A DNA stretch of 26,082 nucleotides from Phycisphaerales bacterium (GTDB taxonomy: Bacteria; Planctomycetota; Phycisphaerae; Phycisphaerales; UBA1924), in contig SLFH01000385.1 in the NCBI GenBank assembly GCA_007124345.1, positions 1 through 26,082 of the forward strand. The letters are read 5' to 3'. Below are positions 15,562-23,626 of the stretch, piece by piece. A program made the translations under genes and the position numbers. The notes beneath the pieces are model-generated. The model saw only the letters and a list, made by a program, of their open reading frames with translations, was not told the DNA's origin and did no database searches. Position 1 is the first letter of the stretch; each line of letters begins with the position of its first letter.

Positions 15562-17187
15562 TCATGCGGCCTTGAGATCGGTGCTCAGGTCGCGCGCCTC
15601 GCTCACCATCTCGTCGTAGCGGGCGAAATTGAGCGAGAGGAAGGGGTCGACCAGGCTGGGGTCGAACTGGGTGCCCGAGCATCGCCTGAACTCGGCGAAC
15701 ACCTTGTCGCGGCTCATTGCGGGGCGGTAGGCGCGTGTGGAGCTCATGGCGTCGAAGGTGTCTGCGAGAGCCATGATGCGGGCGGCGAGGGGGATGTCGT
15801 CGCCGGCCAGGCCCTTGGGGTATCCCCGCCCGTCCCAGCGTTCGTGGTGGTGGAGGACGGCGGGGAGGACATCGTCGAACTGCGGGAGGTCGCGGAGGAT
15901 GCGGTGGCCGATCTCGGGGTGACGCTTGATGGCGTCGAACTCATCGTCGGTGAGGCGGCTGGTCTTGCCGAGGATGTGCTCGGGGATGCCGATCTTGCCG
16001 ATGTCGTGGACGAGGCCGGCGATGTGGATGCGTTCGACGGTGCGCGGGTCGAGCCCGATCTTGCGCGCCAGGCAGGCGGAGATGTGGGCGACGCGTGCGG
16101 AGTGGCCGCAGGTGTAGGGGTCCTTGGCGTCGATCGATGCGGAGAGCGCCTTGAGCATGCCGACGAAGAGCGCCTTCTGCTCGCGGTAGAGCTCGGCGTT
16201 CTCGAGGAACGGCCCGAGGTATCCGGCGGCGGCTTCAATGAGGTGTGTGTCGTAGGTGGAGACCTGGGGGTCGTTGCCGCCCTTTTCGCCGGCGAGGAGC
16301 CAGCCGATGGGGCCTTGCTCTCTGAGGACGGGCTGGACGACGATCTGGGGCCCGCCGTCGGGCTCGAAACCCTCGACATCGGAGCAGATGGTGAGCGTGT
16401 CGGGTCGGTCGAGCTTTGCGATGAGCTCCCGGGAGGCCTTCTCGATCTCGGCGAAGGGCATGGTGGGCCGGCCGGCGGAGAAGGAGTCGCGCCTTGTGGG
16501 CACGCCCTCGTGCGCGCCTTGTGGGAAGACGAGCATGGCCCATGCGAACTCGGCGGCTTCGTGGAGGCGTTCGAGGGAGGCCTGGAGGAATGTCTCCGGC
16601 TCGTCGAGCTCGTTCATCGAGCGTCCGAGGGCGTAGAGAAGGTCGATGGTTTCGTAAGCGTTGCCGAGGCGGTCGGTGAAGGTCTCGATCGCGTCCTCGT
16701 GCTCGGCGATGGCGCGCTGGTCTTCGTACATCCATCGGAGCATCTGGAGCAGGCGGGTGCAGGAGCCTTTGTCGTGGTTGGCCCAGTTGCGCATCACGCG
16801 CCGGACTGCGGCGCTCTGGAGCTGGGCGGCCTTGCACATCTCCTCGAACTCGGGCTGCTGGAGGCCGTCGGGCCCGAAGGCGAGGGCGACGGTGTAGCCG
16901 ACGAGCCTGCGCCTGCGTCGTTCTGCGAGGGGGAGGAGCCAGCAGCCGGTGAAGAGTTCGTGGAGGTCGGGCTCTCGGTCGCCGTCCCACTGGCTGGTGG
17001 TCGACGCGATGCGTCGCCCGAGCGGTCCGGCGCGGAGCCAGAGGCCGAGGAGGCCTTCGCCGAAGGGTTCTTCGAGAATGAGGCCTGCGGCGTTGGTGCG
17101 CCAGACGGCCAGGCCGAGGTCAGAGCACCTGGCGCGGACGCGATGGCCCGGGTCCTTCTTGCTGCCCAGCTGGAACGGACCGCTCAC
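15562..17187 (-). CDS. GAF / HD-GYP domain protein, probable c-di-GMP phosphodiesterase
   Basis: A 541-residue cytoplasmic protein without membrane helices. Residues 1-150 match no domain I recognise. A GAF-like region occupies about 175-335, with IDLLYALGRSMNELDEPETF near its start. The HD-GYP domain (about 340-520) has HDIGK at 394-398, HPEIGHRIL at 423-431 and HHHERWDGRGYP at 446-457, the full metal-binding and GYP signature expected of an active c-di-GMP phosphodiesterase. The GTG start overlaps the stop of the upstream response regulator (17184-17187), and a strong GGGAGGT site lies inside that gene's end at 17191-17197. Receiver and HD-GYP are thus separate chains here rather than one RpfG-like fusion. 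The receiver may regulate it in trans. Activity is predicted from motifs only. Confidence 0.88.
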   Translation of the reverse strand: MSGPFQLGSKKDPGHRVRARCSDLGLAVWRTNAAGLILEEPFGEGLLGLWLRAGPLGRRIASTTSQWDGDREPDLHELFTGCWLLPLAERRRRRLVGYTVALAFGPDGLQQPEFEEMCKAAQLQSAAVRRVMRNWANHDKGSCTRLLQMLRWMYEDQRAIAEHEDAIETFTDRLGNAYETIDLLYALGRSMNELDEPETFLQASLERLHEAAEFAWAMLVFPQGAHEGVPTRRDSFSAGRPTMPFAEIEKASRELIAKLDRPDTLTICSDVEGFEPDGGPQIVVQPVLREQGPIGWLLAGEKGGNDPQVSTYDTHLIEAAAGYLGPFLENAELYREQKALFVGMLKALSASIDAKDPYTCGHSARVAHISACLARKIGLDPRTVERIHIAGLVHDIGKIGIPEHILGKTSRLTDDEFDAIKRHPEIGHRILRDLPQFDDVLPAVLHHHERWDGRGYPKGLAGDDIPLAARIMALADTFDAMSSTRAYRPAMSRDKVFAEFRRCSGTQFDPSLVDPFLSLNFARYDEMVSEARDLSTDLKAA

Positions 17188-17585
17188 GCGACCTCCCTGA
17201 GCGAAGCGCCCGGGCCGGTGCGGTCGGCGAGGAGGCTCTCGAGCAGGCTGACGACGCGTCGGACGCTGAACGGCTTGGGCATGACTGCGGCGATGTTGAG
17301 GCGGTCGGCCTGATCGCTCTCGAGGACATACCCCCGCGCGGTGAGCATGATGATGGGGATATCGGCGGTCGGCGCGTTGGCGCGGAGGAGCTCGACGAAC
17401 TCGGCGCCGTTCATGTATGGCATCTGGAGGTCGGTGATGACGGCGTCGGGGGTGCGTTCCTGGGCGCTGAGCCAGGCTTCCTCGCCGTCGTGGGCGACCT
17501 CGACCTCGAGGCCGTTCTGTTCGAGCTTTCGCGCGAGCAGGCTTGTGATGTGGACCTCGTCGTCGGCGAGCAGAATCCGCGTCAT
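17184..17585 (-). CDS. Single-domain response regulator (CheY-like receiver)
   Basis: A 133-residue stand-alone receiver domain. The acidic pair is Asp8/Asp9 in LLADDE, the phospho-acceptor Asp52 lies in ITDLQMPYMNG, the switch Thr is Thr82 in MLTARG and the conserved Lys is Lys104 in MPKPF. There is no output domain. No histidine kinase is in the window. Its stop overlaps the HD-GYP start, so the natural reading is that phosphorylation controls the partner phosphodiesterase. The ATG at 17585 was chosen because GAGGTGG sits directly upstream and the receiver fold begins at once; the frame runs open for another 440 bp upstream but encodes Arg/Pro-rich shadow sequence there. Confidence 0.9.
   Translation of the reverse strand: MTRILLADDEVHITSLLARKLEQNGLEVEVAHDGEEAWLSAQERTPDAVITDLQMPYMNGAEFVELLRANAPTADIPIIMLTARGYVLESDQADRLNIAAVMPKPFSVRRVVSLLESLLADRTGPGASLREVA
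17191..17197 (-). promoter_or_regulatory. Ribosome-binding site of the HD-GYP gene, inside the response-regulator gene
   Basis: On the minus strand GGGAGGT precedes the GTG start at 17187 by 3 nt. It supports the GTG and shows that the downstream gene can initiate on its own as well as by coupling. Confidence 0.6.
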
Positions 17586-17695
17586 GGCCACCTCAATCGT
17601 GGGGAGATCCAGAGAGGCCGGGCTCTGTGACCCCGTCCGCTCACGGGGCGGTGTGCCCCGGCCAACATCGGCAGTACGGGCGTGTTCCTTCAGCC

Positions 17696-17980
17696 TTACG
17701 AGCCCCGATCGGTCCGGAAGCGTCGTCGTCCGATGATCGCTGTACGGATAATGACGGCTGCGTCGATGGCGTCGATCGTCGCGTCGGCGCCTCGGGAGTT
17801 GCGGCCGACGGCGCGTTCGACCCATGCGGCGTCGACGGCGGTTTGACCCACCGGAGCGGCGGGCGGTACGCCATCGAGGCGCACCGCGATCAGGCGGGCG
17901 CGCTCTCTGAGGCGACGCCTGCCCCCGGGGGGGATCGAGGGACCTTTCGAGTCCGGTCTGGTTTCGATGAAGCCTCGCAT
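17696..17980 (-). CDS. Possible small hypothetical protein
   Basis: A 94-codon frame on the minus strand starts with ATG at 17980, with GGAG about 10 nt upstream in CAGGAGTCAGTAAGG. Estimated third-position G+C is near 78%, above chance but below that of neighbouring genes. The product would be basic and Arg-rich, with an aliphatic stretch DATIDAIDAAVIIRTAII near the C-terminus. No family is recognised and no signal peptide is clear. It lies 110 bp upstream of the response regulator on the same strand. A longer version begins at 18001. It may equally be a chance frame in the 5' region. Confidence 0.3.
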   Translation of the reverse strand: MRGFIETRPDSKGPSIPPGGRRRLRERARLIAVRLDGVPPAAPVGQTAVDAAWVERAVGRNSRGADATIDAIDAAVIIRTAIIGRRRFRTDRGS

Positions 17981-18264
17981 CCTTACTGACTCCTGACGCA
18001 TTTTGCCCGGGTGGGCGGCCCCCGCTCAAACCGATCGGCGTCTGGGATCGACGCCTGTCGTTGAAGGCTTCCGGACGAGGGCACGTGCTGTTGATTGGGG
18101 TGTTTGCAGCCCCCGCAACGGAGGGGCAGGCCTGTTATCAGCCCGGGCGACTCCCCCCCGTGCGGGCGGCGCAGAGACCGGGGCGGGACACACGCCGGGG
18201 GAGCCCGTAAACTGGTACGCCGGAGGGGGCTTTCGGGCCCGGCGCCGGCTGAACACGCACACAC

Positions 18265-18297
18265 GGGGCGGGAGTTGACCGCCCCCCGGATCAGGAG
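18265..18297 (+). promoter_or_regulatory. Aldolase leader hairpin and ribosome-binding site
   Basis: A perfect 7-bp stem (GGGGCGG at 18265-18271 and CCGCCCC at 18279-18285) with a 7-nt loop ends 7 nt before AGGAG (18293-18297), which is 6 nt from the ATG. The Shine-Dalgarno sequence fixes the aldolase start. The hairpin could shape ribosome access but lacks a U-tract, so it is not a terminator. Confidence 0.5.
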
Positions 18298-18303
18298 ATT
18301 CTG

Positions 18304-19404
<1,101 letters not shown>

Positions 19405-19428
19405 GGGTTGAACAGAGTGATGCCCTTT

Positions 19429-19458
19429 GCACCGGCGGGTGTTCCCGCCGGTGCTTTT
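19429..19458 (+). terminator. Rho-independent terminator of the aldolase gene
   Basis: A perfect 11-bp stem (GCACCGGCGGG at 19429-19439 and CCCGCCGGTGC at 19444-19454) with loop TGTT is followed by TTTTC. It ends at the stop codon of the convergent otsB-GH15 gene; on that strand no U-run follows, so termination is mainly for the aldolase. Confidence 0.92.
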
Positions 19459-22034
19459 CACTCCGTCCCAGCGTTCCTAAGCCCTTCGAGCCGCAGCGCC
19501 GCGTTGATGAGGCCGAGGTGGGTGTAGGCCTGGGGGACATTACCGAGGGCGATGTTTTCTCGCGGGTCGTGCTCTTCGCTGAGCAGGCCTGTGGGGCCGG
19601 CCATTTTGCAGTAGGTCTGGAAGAGGCTTCGGGCTTCGTCGTCGCGGCCGGAGGCGGCGCAGGCCTCGATGAGCCAGGCGGTGCAGAGGTTGAAGGCGCC
19701 CTCCTCGCCGGGCAGGCCGTCGTCGTAGAGGTAGCGGTACACGGCGCCGTTGACGCGGAGCTCTTTCTCCACGGCTTTGATCGTGCTGACGAAGCGGTCG
19801 TCCTTGGGGTCGAGGAGGCCGCAGAGGCCGATGGTGAGGACGGCGGCGTCCATCTCGTCGCCGGAGTAGACGGCGGTGTAGGCCTTCTCTTTCTTGCACC
19901 ATCCTTTTTCGAGGATCTCTTCGCGGATTTTGTCGGCGGTGTCGCGGAAGTCTTTGCGTTGCTCGCCGAGGAGTCGCTCGCTGATCTTGGCGGCGCGGTC
20001 GAGGGTGACCCAGCACATGGCCTTGGAGTGGACATGGTGCTGGACGGGTCGGCGGGGCTCCCAGATGCCGTGGTCGGGCTCGGTCCAGCGGTGGGTGACG
20101 GCCTTGGCCATGGCCTCGACGAGGCGCCAGTGCTCTGATGAGAGCGGCGCGCCGGCGAGCATGAGCTCATAGACGAGGTCGGCGACGGGGCCGAAGACAT
20201 CGAGCTGGACCTGCTTTGCCGCGGCGTTGCCGACGCGGACCGGGCGCGACATGGCGTAGCCGATCATCTCGGAGATCTCGGCCTCGACGCCCAGGTCGCT
20301 CCCGTTGACGGTGTAGATGGGGGCGAGGTGCTCGGCCGAGCCGAGGCGGTCGATGACGCCGAGCAGCCAGTCGAGCAGGCGGAGGCCCTCGGCGGAGGAG
20401 CCGAGGCGGCAGAGGGCGGTGGCGGTCATGGCGGCGTCGCGGGGCCAGCAGTAGCGGTAGTCCCAGTTGCGGATGCCACCGATGTGCTCTGGGAGGCTGG
20501 TGGTTCCTGCGGCTGAGATCGCGCCTGTGGGCCCGTAGCAGAGAGCCTTGAGGACGAGGGCGCTGCGCTGGACCAGTTCTTCGGCGACGGCGCACGGGCG
20601 GAGGCCCGCGGCCCAGTCGCGCCAGAAGCGGTCGGTCTGGCGGCGTCGTTCGGCCTCGGTGACCAGGGCGGCCTCGGCGCTGCCTGTGCCGTAGCGGAGG
20701 ACGAGGAGGATGGAGCCCGCGGAGAGGTCGACCTCTGCGACTCCGGTCTGGTGCGGGCCGTCCTGAACGATGTTCCACTCGACGCCTGGCGATCGGAGGA
20801 CGATGGGGTCTGCGTGCCCGCCGACGGTCAGGCCGTGCTCGCGCGGGATGAGCGTTGTCGCAGAGCGGCCGAAGTCGAGTCGTGGCGCAAACTCGATGAC
20901 GGCCTTGCCCGAACCGGAAACGACTCGGGTGAGGTCGGTGCGTCCTGCTCGCTGGTTGGGCCTGCCCTGCGAGCAGTCGAGGTAGTCGGTGACGGTGACG
21001 CCGGGCCAGCGTGTCTCGACGATGAATGAGTCTTCGCGGTAGAACTGCTGGGGGGCGCGTCGCTCGCCGATCGGTCGGACGCTGAAGTATCCGGCGCCGG
21101 GCCCACCGAGGAGCTCTGCGAAGACGGGTGTGGAGTCGATGCGAGGGCAGCACATCCAATTGATGCGGGCCTCGGGTGTGACCAGCGCGATGGTGCGCAG
21201 GTCGCTGAGCATCGCGTGGTCCTGGATGGGGACGCAGGCGGCGCCCTCGAGGAAGGCGGCGCGGCGCTCTGCGAGGTAGGCGAGGACGCGTGCGGCGTCG
21301 CCGGTGTCGGAGACGCGGAGGTGGGCGGCGGTCTCCCCCTCCCCCACCTTGATGCCCAGGTCCGGGCCTCTGAGGGTTCTGAAGGCGTCTTCGTCGGTGA
21401 TGTCGTCGCCCATGAAGAGGGCGGCGGTGGCGCCGACGCGATGGCGGATGCGTTCGAGGGCGTCGCCCTTGTGCGTCGAGCAGACGGTGAGTTCGACGAC
21501 CATCTTGCCGTGCTTGACGATGACATCGGTGAGCGAGCCGGGCCCGCTGAGCGCTGCGTCTCTTGCCGTGTTTCCGTCGCTCTCAGAGGCGTTTCGGAAG
21601 TGGAGCGCGGCTCCGCCGGGCTTGGCCTCGACGCTGAGCCCCTCTGCGGCCGAGGCGATCTCGTTGAGCTGTTCGAGGACTTTCTCGCGGAGCGAGCGTT
21701 GCTCGGACGAGAGACGGTCGGCGTAGTCGGCGTCGAACTCGCTGCCGTGGCTGCCGACGAGACGGACGCCCGCGGGCTCGCCGGTGAGGCGGGCGAGGTC
21801 GGCGAGTGCTCTGCCGGAGATGATGACGCCGACGGTGCAGGGGAGCCCGGCGAGGGCGCGCATGGCGACGACGGACTCCCGGACCGGGAAGGCCTTCTCG
21901 GGGTCGCTGACGATCGGGGCCATGGTGCCGTCGTAGTCGCTGGCGACGAGGAGGCAGGGCGTGCGCGCGATCTCGTCGAGCCGGCGGGTCAGCTCGGGGT
22001 CTAGGCCGTTGGAGTTGCTGTTGGGGTCGGTCAC
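19458..22034 (-). CDS. Trehalose-6-phosphate phosphatase fused to a GH15 (trehalase/glucoamylase-type) hydrolase
   Basis: An 858-residue two-domain protein. Residues 25-262 are an OtsB-type HAD phosphatase: SDYDGT at 32-37 with nucleophile Asp33 and acid/base Asp35, ISGR at 72-75, GSHGSE at 94-99 and GDDITDEDAF at 209-218. From about 268 a GH15 protein begins with its usual start: IQDHAMLSDLRTIALVT, then NWMCCPRIDS. Its (alpha/alpha)6 part has NWDYRYCWPRD at 523-533, DHGIWEPR at 654-661 with the probable general acid Glu659, and GLLSEEHDP at 816-824 holding the probable general base (Glu820/821), then GNVPQAYTHLGLI. Both domains look catalytically intact. GH15 includes bacterial and mycobacterial trehalases, so the protein might both form and break trehalose; other glucosides are possible. 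The GTG start overlaps otsA's stop (22031-22034). No stop or frameshift separates the halves. Confidence 0.9.
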   Translation of the reverse strand: MTDPNSNSNGLDPELTRRLDEIARTPCLLVASDYDGTMAPIVSDPEKAFPVRESVVAMRALAGLPCTVGVIISGRALADLARLTGEPAGVRLVGSHGSEFDADYADRLSSEQRSLREKVLEQLNEIASAAEGLSVEAKPGGAALHFRNASESDGNTARDAALSGPGSLTDVIVKHGKMVVELTVCSTHKGDALERIRHRVGATAALFMGDDITDEDAFRTLRGPDLGIKVGEGETAAHLRVSDTGDAARVLAYLAERRAAFLEGAACVPIQDHAMLSDLRTIALVTPEARINWMCCPRIDSTPVFAELLGGPGAGYFSVRPIGERRAPQQFYREDSFIVETRWPGVTVTDYLDCSQGRPNQRAGRTDLTRVVSGSGKAVIEFAPRLDFGRSATTLIPREHGLTVGGHADPIVLRSPGVEWNIVQDGPHQTGVAEVDLSAGSILLVLRYGTGSAEAALVTEAERRRQTDRFWRDWAAGLRPCAVAEELVQRSALVLKALCYGPTGAISAAGTTSLPEHIGGIRNWDYRYCWPRDAAMTATALCRLGSSAEGLRLLDWLLGVIDRLGSAEHLAPIYTVNGSDLGVEAEISEMIGYAMSRPVRVGNAAAKQVQLDVFGPVADLVYELMLAGAPLSSEHWRLVEAMAKAVTHRWTEPDHGIWEPRRPVQHHVHSKAMCWVTLDRAAKISERLLGEQRKDFRDTADKIREEILEKGWCKKEKAYTAVYSGDEMDAAVLTIGLCGLLDPKDDRFVSTIKAVEKELRVNGAVYRYLYDDGLPGEEGAFNLCTAWLIEACAASGRDDEARSLFQTYCKMAGPTGLLSEEHDPRENIALGNVPQAYTHLGLINAALRLEGLRNAGTE

Positions 22035-23458
22035 TTCTTGAGGGCTCCGAGGAAGCTGTCCGCCCAGTCGTAGACATCGTGGGCTCTGAGGTACCGGCGC
22101 ATGGCGGTCATGCGTCGTTTCTGTTCGGCCTTGCCCATGCGGAGGGCCGTCTCGATCGAGTAGGCGACGCCGTCGATATCGAAGGGATTGACCGTGACGG
22201 CCTGCCTGAGCTCGTCTGAGGCTCCTGCGAACTCGCTGAGCACGAGCACGCCGTCGTTCTTGAGGCGGCAGGCGGGGTATTCCTTGGCGACGAGGTTCAT
22301 CCCGTCGCGCAGCGGGGTGACGAGCATGACCTCGGCGAGTGTGTAATAGGCGAAGAGCTCCTCCTGAGCGAGGTTGCGCCGGAGGTAGTGGATGGCGACG
22401 CGTCCGGTCTCAGAGTGCTGGCCGTTGATGCGTCCGACGAGCTCCTCGATGCTGCTGCGCATCTCGACATACTCGGCAACATCCTCTCTGCTGGGGACCG
22501 CGACCTGGATGAACACAACATCCTCCGCGGTGAACTTGGCGCGCCGCAGGACTTCCTCCATCGCGCGGAGGCGGACATCGATGCCCTTGGTGTAGTCGAG
22601 GCGGTCGACCCCGAGGAGGATGCGCCGCTCGGGCCCGAGCTTCTGGCGGATCTTCTCGGCCTTGACGAGCACTTCGGCGGAGGACGCCATGCCCTCGAAC
22701 CGCTTGAAGTCGATCGAGATCGGGAAGTTGCTGACGCGACAGACGCGATCACCGAAGTGCAGTTCGGTGTCCTTGCCGGTCGCGCTTGTAAAGCGTCTCG
22801 CGGTGCGGGCGAAGTTCTGGCCCGAGAGCCGGGTCTGGAAGCCGAGCAGATCGGCGCCGAGCATGCCTTCGAGGATCTCCTTGCGCCGCGGGATCCTTGC
22901 AAAGAGCTCTTCGGAGCAGAAGGGGATGTGGAGGAAGAAGCCGATCTTCGCGTCCGGGCGGAGCTCTCTGAGCATACCGGGCACGAGCTGGAGCTGGTAG
23001 TCGTGGACCCAGACGGTGTCTCCGGGCTTGTAGACGGCGGCCGCGGCCTCGGCGAAACGCCGGTTGACCTTCTCGTAGGCGGCCCACCAGCTCCTTCTGA
23101 AGACGGGGACTCTGATGGCGTCGTGGTAAAGAGGCCAGAGGGTGGCGTTGGAGAAGCCCGCGTAGAAGCTGTCGAGCTCCTGTTTGGAGAGGGGGACGGG
23201 CTTGAGGTCGATGCGGTCGCTTTTGAAGGGTTTCGGGGCGGCGCCGGTCGAGCCCGCCCAGCCGACCCAGGCGCCCCCGGTGTCCTGGAGGATCGGCTCC
23301 AGCGCGGTGACGAGGCCGCCCGGGCTCATCTTCCAGACGGACTTTCCGCCCTGACGGACACGGTGCACGGGCAGGCGGTTGGCGACGACGATGAGCCGTC
23401 CGCTCTCTGAACGCGTCTTCCGCCGCGGCTTTTCGGCGGGAGATTTTTTCTTCGCCAT
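22031..23458 (-). CDS. otsA: Trehalose-6-phosphate synthase (GT20)
   Basis: A 475-residue GT20 glycosyltransferase that joins UDP- or other NDP-glucose to glucose 6-phosphate to give trehalose 6-phosphate, the substrate of the next gene's phosphatase. Motifs in order: VVANRLPV, SPGGLVTAL, WPLYHD, VHDYQLQLVPGMLR, LHIPFCSEELF, LLGFQT, GVDRLDYTKGI (phosphate and donor site), then PLRDGMNLVAKEY and LVLSEFAGAS, the retaining GT-B signature. The N-terminus carries about 20 Lys/Arg-rich residues not found in E. coli OtsA. I take the ATG at 23458 as start because GGGGGT lies about 9 nt upstream; a TTG two codons earlier (23464) is a weaker choice. It shares a GTGA overlap with otsB-GH15. Confidence 0.94.
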   Translation of the reverse strand: MAKKKSPAEKPRRKTRSESGRLIVVANRLPVHRVRQGGKSVWKMSPGGLVTALEPILQDTGGAWVGWAGSTGAAPKPFKSDRIDLKPVPLSKQELDSFYAGFSNATLWPLYHDAIRVPVFRRSWWAAYEKVNRRFAEAAAAVYKPGDTVWVHDYQLQLVPGMLRELRPDAKIGFFLHIPFCSEELFARIPRRKEILEGMLGADLLGFQTRLSGQNFARTARRFTSATGKDTELHFGDRVCRVSNFPISIDFKRFEGMASSAEVLVKAEKIRQKLGPERRILLGVDRLDYTKGIDVRLRAMEEVLRRAKFTAEDVVFIQVAVPSREDVAEYVEMRSSIEELVGRINGQHSETGRVAIHYLRRNLAQEELFAYYTLAEVMLVTPLRDGMNLVAKEYPACRLKNDGVLVLSEFAGASDELRQAVTVNPFDIDGVAYSIETALRMGKAEQKRRMTAMRRYLRAHDVYDWADSFLGALKK

Positions 23459-23626
23459 CGGCAAAGACCCCCTTTGGCTGGAATCTTGTTTGGGTCTCGC
23501 TTTCGTGGACCATAGCCGCCGAAAGGCGAGCCCGCACGCCTATACACCATGCGTGATGGGCGCCGCGCGAGCGGATGAGCCGCGGACCTGCGCGCCCGGC
23601 CCGGGCTCTTTGTGAGGTTCGGCGGG
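23459..23626. promoter_or_regulatory. Divergent promoter region between otsA and the Lhr-type helicase
   Basis: About 168 bp separate the two start codons. Candidate elements are TATACA at 23541-23546 for the helicase strand and TATGGT in GGCTATGGTCC on the otsA strand, both without a clear -35. A small CGCC-GAAA-GGCG hairpin lies at 23517-23528. Assignment is weak. Confidence 0.3.

Larger units (their letters stand above)
17586..18303. other. Divergent intergenic region between response regulator and aldolase
   Basis: This 718-bp region holds the promoters of the divergent response-regulator and aldolase units. Contents: a hairpin with a 6-bp stem at 17644-17660 (CGGGGC/GCCCCG) in the response-regulator leader; a possible small gene at 17696-17980 (minus); about 280 bp of non-coding sequence; and an aldolase leader hairpin at 18265-18285. 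I found no tRNA, recognised riboswitch or mobile element. Confidence 0.55.

Noticed and set aside
17586..18029. N-terminal extension of the response regulator.
   Set aside because: The open frame upstream of 17585 encodes Arg/Pro-rich sequence unlike any domain, while GAGGTGG directly precedes the ATG at 17585.
20931..20942. GAGGTCGGTG word inside the otsB-GH15 gene, identical to part of the repeat hairpin.
   Set aside because: It has no inverted partner nearby and is explained by coding sequence.
23459..23464. TTG at 23464 as the otsA start.
   Set aside because: The ATG at 23458, two codons on, has better spacing from GGGGGT; TTG adds nothing conserved.
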